Part shown: positions 9,073-17,754 of the stretch, one piece after another
How positions within the stretch are numbered: position 1 is the stretch's first letter
How the letters are laid out: each line of letters starts with the position of its first letter
Assembly (NCBI GenBank): GCA_044508835.1
Contig: JBIQHD010000002.1
Span: 124,001 to 188,000 of the forward strand
Source: JAKFDI01 sp044508835
GTDB lineage: Bacteria; Pseudomonadota; Gammaproteobacteria; Burkholderiales; Burkholderiaceae_C
DNA length: 64,000 nt
Reading direction: 5' to 3'
Translations under genes and position numbers: made by a program
Notes under the pieces: model-generated
What the model was told of the DNA's origin: nothing
The model's input: the letters and a program-made list of their open reading frames with translations, nothing else
Database searches by the model: none

Positions 9073-10644
9073 CTATTTGACGATGCGGAACTTGCCGTTG
9101 GTGACCGTCACGCGCTTCGACAGGTCCTCGCTCACGAAGGTGCCGCTGAACGTGCCCTCGAAGGTGCCGGTGCCGCCGGGGCTCATCACCTGGGTCACGG
9201 TCACGCTGCAGCTGCTGCCGGCGGGCCCGGCGCTGGTGGCCGACTGGCGCCTGCCGGCGAGCAGGTAGGCGCCGTCCCAATAGAACCACACGTTGAGCGC
9301 GCGGTAGGCGGCGCCGCTGCCGCAGGCATAGGTGCCGGGCGCGGACGGTACGGTGTGGATCTGGATGCCGATGGGCGAGCCCGGGCTGTGGGGGTCCGCC
9401 GGCACGACGGTGATGCCCTGGAAGGTCTCGAAGCCGAAGTCGTAGGCCTGCGCGTAGCGGTAGGTCGTGCCGTCCATCTCGAACGAGGCGCCCTGCTCGC
9501 CCGCCGCCAGGGTGCCGCCGCCGCCGGTGGAGGCGGCGAGGCGGAAGAAGCCGCCCGTCATCGTGCTCGACGCGCCGCTGAGGGCGTTGATCAGCGTGCC
9601 GCTGAAGCGCCCGGTGATGGTGTTGCCGGTGACGGCCAGCACGTCCACCGTGCAGCTGCCGCCCGAGGGCGCGGTGCTGAGCGTGGTGCCGCCGTCCTGC
9701 AGCTGGATGTTCAGCCCGGTGGCGCCGGCGCAGGCGTGGGTGCCCACCACGGCGGGCACGTTGCGCAGGCTCCAGCGCTGCAGCGGGTCGACGGCGGCGG
9801 CGGTGCCGCCCATGGCGTCGAAGACGCCGACGGACTGCCCGGGATAGACCAGCCAGCCGGCGTTCGCGGTGCGCGTGTAGGCCGTGCCGTCCACCGTGGC
9901 CGTGGCGCCGTTGCCGCCGGCCAGCGCCGCGCCGTCGCCCGTGCCGGCGCTGCCGCCGCCCGGCGAGGCCGGCGCGCTCGGCAGGGCCGGCGGGCTGCCG
10001 GCCGCGGCGGCCCACTGCGCCAGCACCGCGGCGTGGCTGGAACCGGCGGCGGCGATGGCGGTGGCGACGGCTTCGAGCAGGTCGTCGTAGGCGTCGCCAG
10101 CTTCGGCGGCGAAGGCCGTCGCCAGCGGCGAGAAGCCGCCCGGCAGCGTGTAGCCCGCCGCCTGCAGCGCCTGGCCGATGGCGGCGCCGGCGTCGGCGGC
10201 GGCCTGCGAGGCGGCCGCGAGCTGCTGCGGCGTCACGGCGGCGAACCAGGCCTCGGGCGAGGTGCCCGCGGCCGCGGCCACCAGCAGGTCGGTCAGCGGC
10301 GTGATGTTCACGGTGCCGGCGGCGAGCACCAGCGAATGCAGGGTCTGCGTGTTCGCCGCGCCGCCGACGGTGCCGCCGCTGGCGGCGGCGGCGCAGGGCA
10401 GCGCGGCCAGCGGCACCGCCGCGCTCCAGCCGCCGGCCGCGCCGGAGGTGATGGGGGCCAGCGTGAGCGGGCTCGAGCAGGTGAGCGTGATGGTGGCGCC
10501 GACCACCGGCGCGCCCACGGCCACCACGCCCTGGAGCTGGGCCGTGTCGCCGCCGGGCGCGGAGGAGCCGCCCCCGCCGCAGGCCTGCAGGCCTGCGGCG
10601 AGCGCCATGAGCAGAAGAGGACGTGTCGAGCTGCGCGCTGTCAT
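9073..10644 (-). CDS. Large lipoprotein with internally duplicated C-terminal domain, unknown function
   Basis: The 523-residue product begins MTARSSTRPLLLMALAAG and has a lipobox L-Q-A-C with Cys near residue 22, then a Gly/Ser linker. A segment near 35-55 (GVVAVGAPVVGATITLTC) resembles carboxypeptidase-regulatory-like beta domains of many Burkholderiales lipoproteins. The middle is Ala-rich helix. The C-terminal half holds two related blocks of about 130 residues, each starting DGT-x-Y, containing GT-x-AC, then GSC-x-V-x-V, then FSGT, and ending in a G-FR strand. I do not recognise a characterised function. The gene diverges from the response regulator gene 243 bases away, so that two-component system may control it. 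Confidence 0.8.
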   Translation of the reverse strand: MTARSSTRPLLLMALAAGLQACGGGGSSAPGGDTAQLQGVVAVGAPVVGATITLTCSSPLTLAPITSGAAGGWSAAVPLAALPCAAAASGGTVGGAANTQTLHSLVLAAGTVNITPLTDLLVAAAAGTSPEAWFAAVTPQQLAAASQAAADAGAAIGQALQAAGYTLPGGFSPLATAFAAEAGDAYDDLLEAVATAIAAAGSSHAAVLAQWAAAAGSPPALPSAPASPGGGSAGTGDGAALAGGNGATATVDGTAYTRTANAGWLVYPGQSVGVFDAMGGTAAAVDPLQRWSLRNVPAVVGTHACAGATGLNIQLQDGGTTLSTAPSGGSCTVDVLAVTGNTITGRFSGTLINALSGASSTMTGGFFRLAASTGGGGTLAAGEQGASFEMDGTTYRYAQAYDFGFETFQGITVVPADPHSPGSPIGIQIHTVPSAPGTYACGSGAAYRALNVWFYWDGAYLLAGRRQSATSAGPAGSSCSVTVTQVMSPGGTGTFEGTFSGTFVSEDLSKRVTVTNGKFRIVK

Positions 10645-10887
10645 GTGAGTCTTTCGTTGAAAGGGGGCGCCGCCTGCGCATCGCCCGAAGACTGCGGACT
10701 CCTCGCGATGGATCCCGTGATGCGGCGGCGGGCGCAGTATTCGCAGCCGCGGCGGCGGCGGGCTCACCCGATCGGATGAGCCGCCGCACCGATCGCGCGC
10801 CTCTCGGCCCGCCGGGGCGCAGGTCCGGCGGATGTGTGCGCAATCATTCACGCTCGCGGCCCGCCCCGCGTCATCCATCATTCGCCC

Positions 10888-11487
10888 ATGACCTCGTGCT
10901 CCGCCCTGGTGGTCGACGACCATCCCCTCGTCGCCGAATCGGTGGCGTCGCTCATCCTGTCGGTGGCGCCCGCGGCGACCGTCGAGCGGCGCGAGAGCCT
11001 GCGCGGCTGCGGGCCGCTGGCCGGGCGCGGCCTGCCGTTCTCGCTCGTCGTGGCCGACCTGTCGCTGCCCGACGCGAGCGGCCTGCAGGCGCTGGAGCAG
11101 CTGCGCGCCTGGTGGCCGGCCGCCCGCGTCATCGTGTTCTCGGGCGCGCGCAACGCGCTGCTGCAGCGCCACTGCCTGCAGGCGGGCGCGGCGGCCTTCG
11201 TGCTCAAGACGGCCTCGACGGTGGAGCTGCGCGGCGCGCTGCAGCGCGTGCTCGGCGTCCAGCCGCCGAAGCCGGCCGCCCCGTCCGCCGCGCAGGTGGC
11301 GGACGGCGAGCTGTCGCCCCGGCAGGAAGCGGTGTGGCGCGACCTCGCCAGCGGCTTGTCGAACCCGGAGATCGCGGCGCGCCACGGCATCTCGGTCAAC
11401 ACGGTGAAGACCCACGTGCGCGAGCTGTTCGAGCGCATCGGCGTGCGCAACCGCACCGAGGCCGCGCGGCTGTATGCCGGCCGGTGA
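10888..11487 (+). CDS. LuxR/NarL-type response regulator
   Basis: A 199-residue two-component response regulator. The receiver domain (about residues 1-120) has the acidic pocket VVDDH at the start, the phospho-acceptor Asp in VVADLSLPDASG, and the conserved Lys in FVLKTAS. The C-terminal LuxR helix-turn-helix is intact: ELSPRQEAVWRDLASGLSNPE, then HGISVNTVKTHVRELFERIG. The ATG at 10888 is chosen so the receiver begins properly; an upstream ATG at 10834 is out of register with family length. The stop overlaps the start of the hybrid kinase gene by 14 bases, so the pair is translated together. Confidence 0.95.
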   Translation: MTSCSALVVDDHPLVAESVASLILSVAPAATVERRESLRGCGPLAGRGLPFSLVVADLSLPDASGLQALEQLRAWWPAARVIVFSGARNALLQRHCLQAGAAAFVLKTASTVELRGALQRVLGVQPPKPAAPSAAQVADGELSPRQEAVWRDLASGLSNPEIAARHGISVNTVKTHVRELFERIGVRNRTEAARLYAGR

Positions 11488-13894
11488 GCGGATCCGCCGC
11501 GGCCTGCGCGCGGCGGCGATGCTGCTGGCGCTGGCGGCCGCGGCGCCGGCACCGGCCGCCCCCGCGGCGCCCGAGCCGCCGCTCGCCATCACCGAGGCGC
11601 CGCGCGAGCCGCTGCTTCTGTGGCGCCACCTGCGCGTGCTGCAGAACCTGGCCGGCGCCGAGCTGTCGCCCGCCGAGGCCGCGGCCGCCCTGGACGCCGG
11701 CGGCGCCGACGTGATGCAGCCGCAGCGGCCGGAACATTCGCTCGGGCGCCGCGCCACGCCGGTGTGGGCGCGCTTCTCGATCGAGCACGGCGGCACGGCG
11801 CCGATCGAGCTGGTGCTGGCGCAGCGCTACCCGACGATCGAGCACCTGGCGCTCTACCGCCTGCAGGGCGCGCAGTGGCAGCGCATCCTGGGCAGCCACG
11901 AGACCGCGACCGAGATGTTCGGGCGCGACCGCTTCCCGAACTTCCGCCTCGCGCTGCAGCCCGGCGAGCGCGCCACGTATCTCGTGCGGATGCAGACCGT
12001 CGCGCCGCTGCGCTGGGTGCTGTCGGTGCAGGCGCCCGACGCCTTCGCCACCGAGCAGCGGCGCCACGACTGGGCGCTCGCCTTCGGCTACACGGTGCCG
12101 CTGTCGGTGCTGCTGCTCGTCGGCTTCCTCTACCGGCTGAACACGACGCCGGGCCTCGGCTACTTCATGGGCCTGTCGGCGGCCGACATCGTGGCCACGA
12201 GCTGGATCGCCGGCTTCGCCGCCGAGCTGCTGCCCACCGTCTCGGGCGAGCACCTGCGCGACATCGGCCACGTGGCCTATGCCGCCATGATCTTCTTCGG
12301 CCCGCGCCACGCGCTGGCCTTCGCCGGCGCCGCCAGCCCGCGCGGCCTGCGGCTGGCGGCGCAGGCGCTGTCGATCGCCGGGCCGCTGGCGGTGCTGCTC
12401 GCGCAGTGGATCGACCCGGCCGCGGCCGCCGCCATGCCCGGGCCGCTCGGCTTCGTCATGGCGGTGCTGTGCTGCGCCCTGGCCTGGCACGCGCGCCGGC
12501 AGGGCCAGCCGCACGCCGGCGCGTACATCGCCGCCTGGTCCGCCTACGTGGGCACGACGCTCCTGTACTTCTTCGTGCGGCTGGAGGTCTGGCCGCTGGA
12601 GGTGCTGCCGCTGATGATCTTCGGCCAGTCGCTCGCGCTCACCCTCCTCATGGGCCACACGGTGGCGCGCGCCGTGGTCGAGAGCGACGGCCGCCTGCGC
12701 GTCGCCCTGCGCGAGGCCGAATCGCAGCAGCGCCAGATCGAGGCGCTGAGCGCCGAGCGCGAGCGCCTGTTCGCCGCCGCCAGCCACGACCTGCGCCAGC
12801 CGCTGCAGGCCATCTCGATCAACGTCGAGCTGCTGCAGCACCGCCTGGACGCCGGGGCGCCGGGGCGCGCCGGCGACGACCGCGTGCTGCTCGACCGCAT
12901 GCAGGCGGCGCTGACCGGCACCCACGAGCTGCTCGAGTCGCTGCTCGACCTGCGGCTGGACGCCTTCAGCCAGGCGGCCGTCGAGCCGGTGCCGCTCGAG
13001 CTCGCGCCGCTGCTCGAACGCCTTGGCAGCGAGTACCGCAGCAGCACCGGCGCGCGCGGCCTGATGCTGCGCGTGGCGCCCACGCGCGCCTGGGTGCGGG
13101 CCGACGCGCCGCGGCTCGAGCGCGTGCTGCGCAACCTGCTCGCCAACGCCGTGCGCTACACCGACGCCGGCTGGGTGCTGCTCGGCGTGCGCCGCGGGCC
13201 GGGCGCGCAATGGCGCGTGCAGGTGATGGACACCGGCCGCGGCATCGACCCCCGGCGCGCCGGGGCGCTGTTCGGCGAGCACGTGCGCGGCGTGGACGAG
13301 CGCCCCGGCGATGCGCCGGCGCCGGGCGGCTACGGGCTCGGCCTGTACATCGTGCAGCGCCTCGCCGACGCGATGGGTGCGCGCGTCGCCGTGCGCCCGC
13401 GCGCGGCCGACTGGCGCGTGGGCAGCGTCTTCGAGATCGTGCTGCCGGCCTGCGAGCCCGCAGGCGCCGGCACCGCGCCGGCGGCGCCGCAGCCGGCGTC
13501 GCGCGCGCACCCGCTGCGCGGGCGCCGCGTGCTGCTCGTCGACGACGACCCCCAGTCGCGCGAGGCGCTGGCCCTCGGCCTGGCCGAGCTGGGCGCCGAG
13601 GTGGAGGCGCACGCGCGGCCGCCCGAGGTGCCGCCGGACGCGGCCGCATGGGATGCCGTCGTCTGCGACCACGACCTCGGCGCGAGCCGCACCGGCCTCG
13701 ACCTGCTGGTCGCCCAGGGGCGGGGCCTGCGCGTGCTCGTGAGCGGCCACCTCAGCGCGGCGCACGAGGCGCGCGCGGCCGCGCACGGCATCGTCGCGCT
13801 GCGCAAGCCGGTGCCGCTCACGGCCCTGGCGCAGGCGCTAGCCGGCGATCACGCCCCCCCCGAGGCACACCTCGCCGTCGTAGACCACGGCTGA
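11474..13894 (+). CDS. Hybrid sensor histidine kinase with 7TM-DISM sensor and C-terminal receiver
   Basis: An 806-residue membrane kinase. A signal peptide is followed by a periplasmic DISMED2-like domain (about 40-190) with LWRHLRVLQN and YPTIEHLALYRL, then about seven transmembrane helices (200-400), a coiled coil, and HisKA with FAAASHDLRQPLQAIS (phospho-His near residue 436). The HATPase domain has an N-box (NLLANAVRY) and G-boxes (DTGRGI, GYGLGLYI). A receiver follows with VDDDP and the acceptor Asp in CDHDLG near 732, ending in LRKPVP. It is coded just after, and overlapping, the response regulator. The 3' end overlaps the oppositely oriented mnmA by 57 bases. Signal unknown. Confidence 0.93.
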   Translation: MPAGERIRRGLRAAAMLLALAAAAPAPAAPAAPEPPLAITEAPREPLLLWRHLRVLQNLAGAELSPAEAAAALDAGGADVMQPQRPEHSLGRRATPVWARFSIEHGGTAPIELVLAQRYPTIEHLALYRLQGAQWQRILGSHETATEMFGRDRFPNFRLALQPGERATYLVRMQTVAPLRWVLSVQAPDAFATEQRRHDWALAFGYTVPLSVLLLVGFLYRLNTTPGLGYFMGLSAADIVATSWIAGFAAELLPTVSGEHLRDIGHVAYAAMIFFGPRHALAFAGAASPRGLRLAAQALSIAGPLAVLLAQWIDPAAAAAMPGPLGFVMAVLCCALAWHARRQGQPHAGAYIAAWSAYVGTTLLYFFVRLEVWPLEVLPLMIFGQSLALTLLMGHTVARAVVESDGRLRVALREAESQQRQIEALSAERERLFAAASHDLRQPLQAISINVELLQHRLDAGAPGRAGDDRVLLDRMQAALTGTHELLESLLDLRLDAFSQAAVEPVPLELAPLLERLGSEYRSSTGARGLMLRVAPTRAWVRADAPRLERVLRNLLANAVRYTDAGWVLLGVRRGPGAQWRVQVMDTGRGIDPRRAGALFGEHVRGVDERPGDAPAPGGYGLGLYIVQRLADAMGARVAVRPRAADWRVGSVFEIVLPACEPAGAGTAPAAPQPASRAHPLRGRRVLLVDDDPQSREALALGLAELGAEVEAHARPPEVPPDAAAWDAVVCDHDLGASRTGLDLLVAQGRGLRVLVSGHLSAAHEARAAAHGIVALRKPVPLTALAQALAGDHAPPEAHLAVVDHG

Positions 13895-14935
13895 CTGCCC
13901 CGGCGTCACGGCCCACTGCGCGGCGTCGAAATCCAGCACGAAGCCGCCCGGCGCGCCGGCGTAGCGGCAGGAGGCATCGGCCTGGCGATAGCGCGTCTTC
14001 GCCGCCAGCGCCGCGGCCGCGGGCGGCGCGCCGGCCACCCAACTCGCGTCGCCGGCCGTGAGCCGGCTCGACAGCAGCCAGGGGTGGTCGTGGCCCTGCA
14101 CCACGTAGAGCGTGTTCGCCGCCATGTCCTTGCGCGCCACGTACCACGGCGCATGGTCGGCGCCGCCGCGCGCGGCGCCCTTGTCCTTCACGCCGCCGAT
14201 GCCCAGGCCCTGGCGCTGGCCGAGCGTGTAGAACGACAGGCCCACGTGCTCGCCCAGCGTGCGCCCGCGCTCGTCCTTGATCGGGCCGGGCGCGCGGCTC
14301 AGGTAGCGATCGAGGAACTCGCGGAACGGCCGCTCGCCGATGAAGCAGATGCCGGTCGAATCCTTCTTCGCCGCCACCGGCAGCCCGATCTCGGCGGCGA
14401 TGCGCCGCACCTCGCGCTTGGGCAGCCCGCCCACCGGGAACAGCGTCTTCGACAGCTGCGCCTGGTTCAGGCGGTGCAGGAAGTAGCTCTGGTCCTTGGT
14501 CGCGTCGAGCCCCTTCAGCAGCTCGAACGCGCCGCCGCGCTCGCGCACGCGGGCGTAGTGGCCGGTGGCGATCTTCCCGGCGCCGAGCCGCATCGCATGG
14601 TCGAGAAAGGCCTTGAACTTGATCTCGGCGTTGCACAGCACGTCGGGGTTCGGCGTGCGCCCGGCCTGGTACTCGCGCAGGAACTCGGCGAACACCCGGT
14701 CGCGGTAGTCGGCGGCGAAGTTGACGTGCTCGATCTCGATGCCCAGCACGTCGGCCACGCTCGCCGCGTCGAGGAAGTCCTGGCGCGACGAGCAGTATTC
14801 GTCGTCGTCATCGTCCTCCCAGTTCTTCATGAAGATGCCGACGACCTCGTGGCCTTGCTGCTTGAGCAGGTGCGCGCTCACGGCGGAGTCCACGCCGCCG
14901 CTCAACCCGACCACCACGCGGTGCTTCTTCGACAT
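13838..14935 (-). CDS. mnmA: tRNA-specific 2-thiouridylase MnmA
   Basis: MnmA makes 2-thiouridine at the wobble position of Lys, Glu and Gln tRNAs using sulfur relayed from IscS. The 365-residue protein starts MSKKHRVVVGLSGGVDSAVS with the ATP-pyrophosphatase PP-loop SGGVDS. It carries the catalytic cysteines in DVLCNAEIKFK (near residue 100) and in STGICFIGERPF (near 200), plus the GHYARV motif between them. The C-terminus ends GGGVIAG, as in the family, so the overlap with the histidine kinase gene is real for both frames. The start ATG at 14935 lies 125 bases from the FMN riboswitch, on the opposite strand. Confidence 0.97.
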   Translation of the reverse strand: MSKKHRVVVGLSGGVDSAVSAHLLKQQGHEVVGIFMKNWEDDDDDEYCSSRQDFLDAASVADVLGIEIEHVNFAADYRDRVFAEFLREYQAGRTPNPDVLCNAEIKFKAFLDHAMRLGAGKIATGHYARVRERGGAFELLKGLDATKDQSYFLHRLNQAQLSKTLFPVGGLPKREVRRIAAEIGLPVAAKKDSTGICFIGERPFREFLDRYLSRAPGPIKDERGRTLGEHVGLSFYTLGQRQGLGIGGVKDKGAARGGADHAPWYVARKDMAANTLYVVQGHDHPWLLSSRLTAGDASWVAGAPPAAAALAAKTRYRQADASCRYAGAPGGFVLDFDAAQWAVTPGQSAVVYDGEVCLGGGVIAG

Positions 14936-15060
14936 CGCGCAATTCTATGGAGCCTATGGAGGAGCGCGGCCCGGGTCATGGGCCGGCCGGTCACCCGCGG
15001 GACAGGCAGGGCATGGCCGCGGTCCTAAGATCGTGCGGCCGGCGATGGTGCCGGCACACG

Positions 15061-15208
15061 TCTTCAGGGCGGGGCGGAATTCCCCACCGGCGGTAAGTCG
15101 CCTGCATGGCGACGAAGCCCGCGAGCGCCTGCGAGCCGCAACGGCCCGCAGGGTCAGCAGACCTGGTGAGATGCCAGGGCCGACGGTCACAGTCCGGATG
15201 AAAGAAGA
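15061..15208 (+). promoter_or_regulatory. FMN riboswitch (RFN element)
   Basis: The conserved RFN aptamer is visible. It opens TCTTCAGGGCGGGGCGGAAT, continues with TTCCCCACCGGCGGTAA (helix P2/P3 core) and AGCCCGCGAGCG, then GGTCAGCAGACCTGGTGAGA, and closes with CACAGTCCGGATGAAAGAAG, which pairs back with the 5' end. It lies 110 bases upstream of the ribB start codon on the same strand. Known FMN riboswitches repress riboflavin genes when FMN is high, by premature termination or by hiding the ribosome binding site. The roughly 110-base expression platform between aptamer and ribB holds the switch; I could not choose between mechanisms. Confidence 0.95.
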
Positions 15209-15318
15209 TGTGCTGGTGCGTCCGTGCGTCGCCGAGGTCGGCTCGACCGTCGAAGGCGCGCGGCCGCATTCGCGCGCCCTGGAACGTTTTTCGCCCACTT
15301 CACGCGAGGAGCGTTTCA

Positions 15319-16005
15319 ATGTCCCCCTCTGTTCCTTCCAACCCTTCGCCGATCTCCCGCTGGCCGCTGTCGGACGTGCGCCGGATGCCGCCGCGCCTCG
15401 CGCGCGCCGTGGCCGCCATGCGCGACGGCACGCCCGTCGTGCTCATGGACGACGACGACCGCGAGAACGAGGCCGACCTCATCGTCGCGGCCGAGCGGCT
15501 CGACGTCGACACCATGGCGCTCTTGATCCGCGAGTGCAGCGGCATCGTCTGCCTGTGCCTGGACGACGCGGCCGTCTCGCGGCTCGAGCTGCCGCCCATG
15601 GTGGCGCGCAACGAGAGCCGGCACGGCACCGCCTTCACCGTCTCGATCGAGGCGCGCGAGGGCATCGCCACCGGCGTGAGCGCCGCCGACCGGGTGACCA
15701 CCATCCGCGCGGCCACCGCCGAGGGCGCCACGGCGGCCGACATCGTGCGCCCCGGCCACGTGTTCCCGCTGCGCGCCGCGCCCGGCGGCGTGCTGGCGCG
15801 GCGCGGCCACACCGAGGGGTCGGTGGACCTGGCGCTGCTGGCGGGCCTGGCGCCCGCCGCCGTGCTGTGCGAGCTGATGAACCCCGACGGCAGCATGATG
15901 CGCGGCGAGCAGGTGGCGCGCTTCGCGCGCAACCACGGCATGCCGCTGCTGACGATCGAGGAACTGGTGGCGTACCGCCGGGGCGAGGCCCTGCAGCCCG
16001 CCTAG
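15319..16005 (+). CDS. ribB: 3,4-dihydroxy-2-butanone-4-phosphate synthase
   Basis: RibB converts ribulose 5-phosphate to dihydroxybutanone phosphate plus formate for riboflavin synthesis. The 228-residue protein covers only the RibB domain, with no GTP cyclohydrolase II part as in RibBA fusions. Active-site motifs are DDDDRENEADL near residues 46-56, ARRGHTEGSVDLA in the middle, and CELMNPDGSMMRG near the C-terminus. GAGGAG at 15305-15310 sits eight bases before the ATG at 15319. The preceding FMN riboswitch supports feedback control. The stop TAG overlaps the convergent NUDIX gene stop within the tetranucleotide CTAG. Confidence 0.97.
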   Translation: MSPSVPSNPSPISRWPLSDVRRMPPRLARAVAAMRDGTPVVLMDDDDRENEADLIVAAERLDVDTMALLIRECSGIVCLCLDDAAVSRLELPPMVARNESRHGTAFTVSIEAREGIATGVSAADRVTTIRAATAEGATAADIVRPGHVFPLRAAPGGVLARRGHTEGSVDLALLAGLAPAAVLCELMNPDGSMMRGEQVARFARNHGMPLLTIEELVAYRRGEALQPA

Positions 16006-16496
16006 CGCTTCTGCTCGGGCGAGAACACGCTCGGGTCCGTCGCCAGCGCATCGAGCGCATGGCGGCGGCCGGCGAGGTGGTCTTCCAGGCAGCGCAGCAC
16101 GACGGGGCTGCGGTGCCGGTCGACGCTCGCGCGGATCTCGTCGGCGGTGAGCCACAGCGTGCGCACGATGCCGTGATCGAGCGCGCGCCCGGCGTCCGGC
16201 CCGCTCGCGCGGCCGACGAAGGCGAAGCGCAGGTAGCTCACGTCCTCGCCGGCGGCGGGCCGCTGGAAGCGCGACAGGTACACGCCCAGCAATGCCTCGG
16301 GCGCGAAGTGGCAGGCGGTCTCTTCCAGCACCTCGCGCACCACCGCCTGCTCGAGCGATTCGCCGGGGTCGAGGTGGCCGGCCGGGTTGTTCAGCCGCAG
16401 GCCTTCGGGGGTTTCTTCCTCGACCAGCAGGTAGCGGCCGTCGCGCTCGATCACCGCGGCCACGGTGACGCTGGGTTTCCATCGCGGGGTGTTCAT
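16002..16496 (-). CDS. NUDIX hydrolase (phosphatase NudJ-like)
   Basis: A 164-residue NUDIX hydrolase that cleaves a nucleoside diphosphate-type substrate. The NUDIX box is complete: GHLDPGESLEQAVVREVLEE, with the catalytic REVLEE helix, at about residues 40-60. MNTPRWKPSVTVAAVIERDG at the start and NNPAGHLDPGE fit the NudJ (YmfB) type, which hydrolyses thiamine and nucleoside pyrophosphates in E. coli; this assignment is from resemblance only. mnmA and nudJ are neighbours in many proteobacteria, here with ribB lying between them. It converges with ribB, the two stop codons sharing CTAG. Confidence 0.92.
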   Translation of the reverse strand: MNTPRWKPSVTVAAVIERDGRYLLVEEETPEGLRLNNPAGHLDPGESLEQAVVREVLEETACHFAPEALLGVYLSRFQRPAAGEDVSYLRFAFVGRASGPDAGRALDHGIVRTLWLTADEIRASVDRHRSPVVLRCLEDHLAGRRHALDALATDPSVFSPEQKR

Positions 16497-16607
16497 GGCG
16501 CCGATGCTAGCCGTGTCTCCCACGCGACGCGGTGCGCGTCGGTTACGCTTCGCCTCTTGCGCGAATCTCGCGCAGGCTGGTTGAACAAGGCGCTGAGGAG
16601 ATCTTTC

Positions 16608-17723
16608 ATGTTGATAGGGGTTCCGCTCGAGACGGCGGCCGGCGAGACGCGGGTGGCCGTCACGCCCGAGACGGCGAAAAAACTCAAGGCCCAGGGCCAC
16701 ACGCTGCGCGTGCAGTCGGGCGCCGGCGTCGCGGCCAGCGCGACCGACGAAGCCTATGCCGCCGTCGGCGCCGAGATCACCGACGCCTCGGGCGCCTTCG
16801 GCTGCGACCTCGTGCTGAAGGTGCGCTCGCCGCTGGACAGCGAGCTGCAGCTCATGAAGAGCGGCGCCGCGCTCGTGGGCATGCTCAACCCCTTCGACCG
16901 CGACGGCCTGCACCGCCTGGCCGGCGCCGGGCTCACGAGCTTCGCGCTCGAGGCCGCGCCGCGCACCACGCGCGCGCAGAGCATGGACGTGCTGTCCTCG
17001 CAGGCCAACATCGCCGGCTACAAGGCGGTGATGATGGCCGCCGACAAGTACCAGCGCTTCTTCCCCATGCTGATGACGGCCGCCGGCACGGTGAAGGCCG
17101 CGCGCGTGGTCATCCTCGGCGTGGGCGTGGCCGGCCTGCAGGCGATCGCCACTGCCAAGCGCCTGGGCGCCGTCATCGAGGCGAGCGACGTGCGGCCCTC
17201 GGTGAAGGAGCAGGTCGAGTCCCTGGGCGCCAAGTTCATCGACGTGCCCTACGAGACCGACGAGGAGAAGGAAGCGGCCGAGGGCGTGGGCGGCTACGCC
17301 AAGCCCATGCCGCAGAGCTGGCTCGACCGCCAGAAGGCCGAGGTCGCCAAGCGCGTGGCGGCGGCCGACGTGGTCATCACCACCGCGCTGATCCCCGGGC
17401 GCGCCGCGCCGGTGCTCGTGACCGAGGAGATGGTCAAGGCGATGAAGCCCGGCTCGGTGGTCGTCGACCTCGCGGCCGCGCAGGGCGGGAACTGCCCGCT
17501 CACCGAAGCCGGCCGGACGGTCGTCAAGCACGGCGTCACGCTGGTGGGCGAGACCAACCTGCCCGCGCTGGTGGCCGCCGACGCGAGCGCGCTGTACGCG
17601 CGCAACGTGCTCGACTTCCTCAAGCTCGTGATCGACAAGGACGGCGCGTTCGGCGTGCCGATGGACGACGACATCGTGGCCGCGTGTCTGATGACGCAGG
17701 GCGGCGAGGTCAAGCGCAAGTAA
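16608..17723 (+). CDS. pntAA: NAD(P) transhydrogenase subunit alpha part 1 (NAD-binding)
   Basis: Soluble NAD(H)-binding domain I of the proton-translocating transhydrogenase, which drives NADPH formation with the proton gradient. The 371-residue protein begins MLIGVPLETAAGETRVAVTP. It contains the Rossmann motif VVILGVGVAGLQAIATAKRLG near 165-185, the mobile-loop region with the ETDEEKEAAEGVGGYAKPMP segment, and DLAAAQGGNCPLTEAG near the C-terminus. In this organism the alpha subunit is split: domain I ends here and the membrane part is a separate gene, as in Rhodospirillum. GAGGAG at 16595-16600 precedes the ATG. A repeat cluster separates it from pntAB. Confidence 0.96.
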   Translation: MLIGVPLETAAGETRVAVTPETAKKLKAQGHTLRVQSGAGVAASATDEAYAAVGAEITDASGAFGCDLVLKVRSPLDSELQLMKSGAALVGMLNPFDRDGLHRLAGAGLTSFALEAAPRTTRAQSMDVLSSQANIAGYKAVMMAADKYQRFFPMLMTAAGTVKAARVVILGVGVAGLQAIATAKRLGAVIEASDVRPSVKEQVESLGAKFIDVPYETDEEKEAAEGVGGYAKPMPQSWLDRQKAEVAKRVAAADVVITTALIPGRAAPVLVTEEMVKAMKPGSVVVDLAAAQGGNCPLTEAGRTVVKHGVTLVGETNLPALVAADASALYARNVLDFLKLVIDKDGAFGVPMDDDIVAACLMTQGGEVKRK

Positions 17724-17754
17724 GGCAGGCCGGCTTTCGGTCGCGTTCCCTTCC

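Noticed and set aside
9073..11796. Extended upstream start for the lipoprotein gene
   Set aside because: The long frame would run through the response regulator gene. The ATG at 10644 gives a proper lipoprotein signal.
14721..17723. 1,000-codon frame joining mnmA-antisense, riboswitch and pntAA
   Set aside because: Only the last 371 codons (16608-17723) are conserved. A ribosome binding site precedes the ATG at 16608, and a structured riboswitch lies in the supposed coding region.
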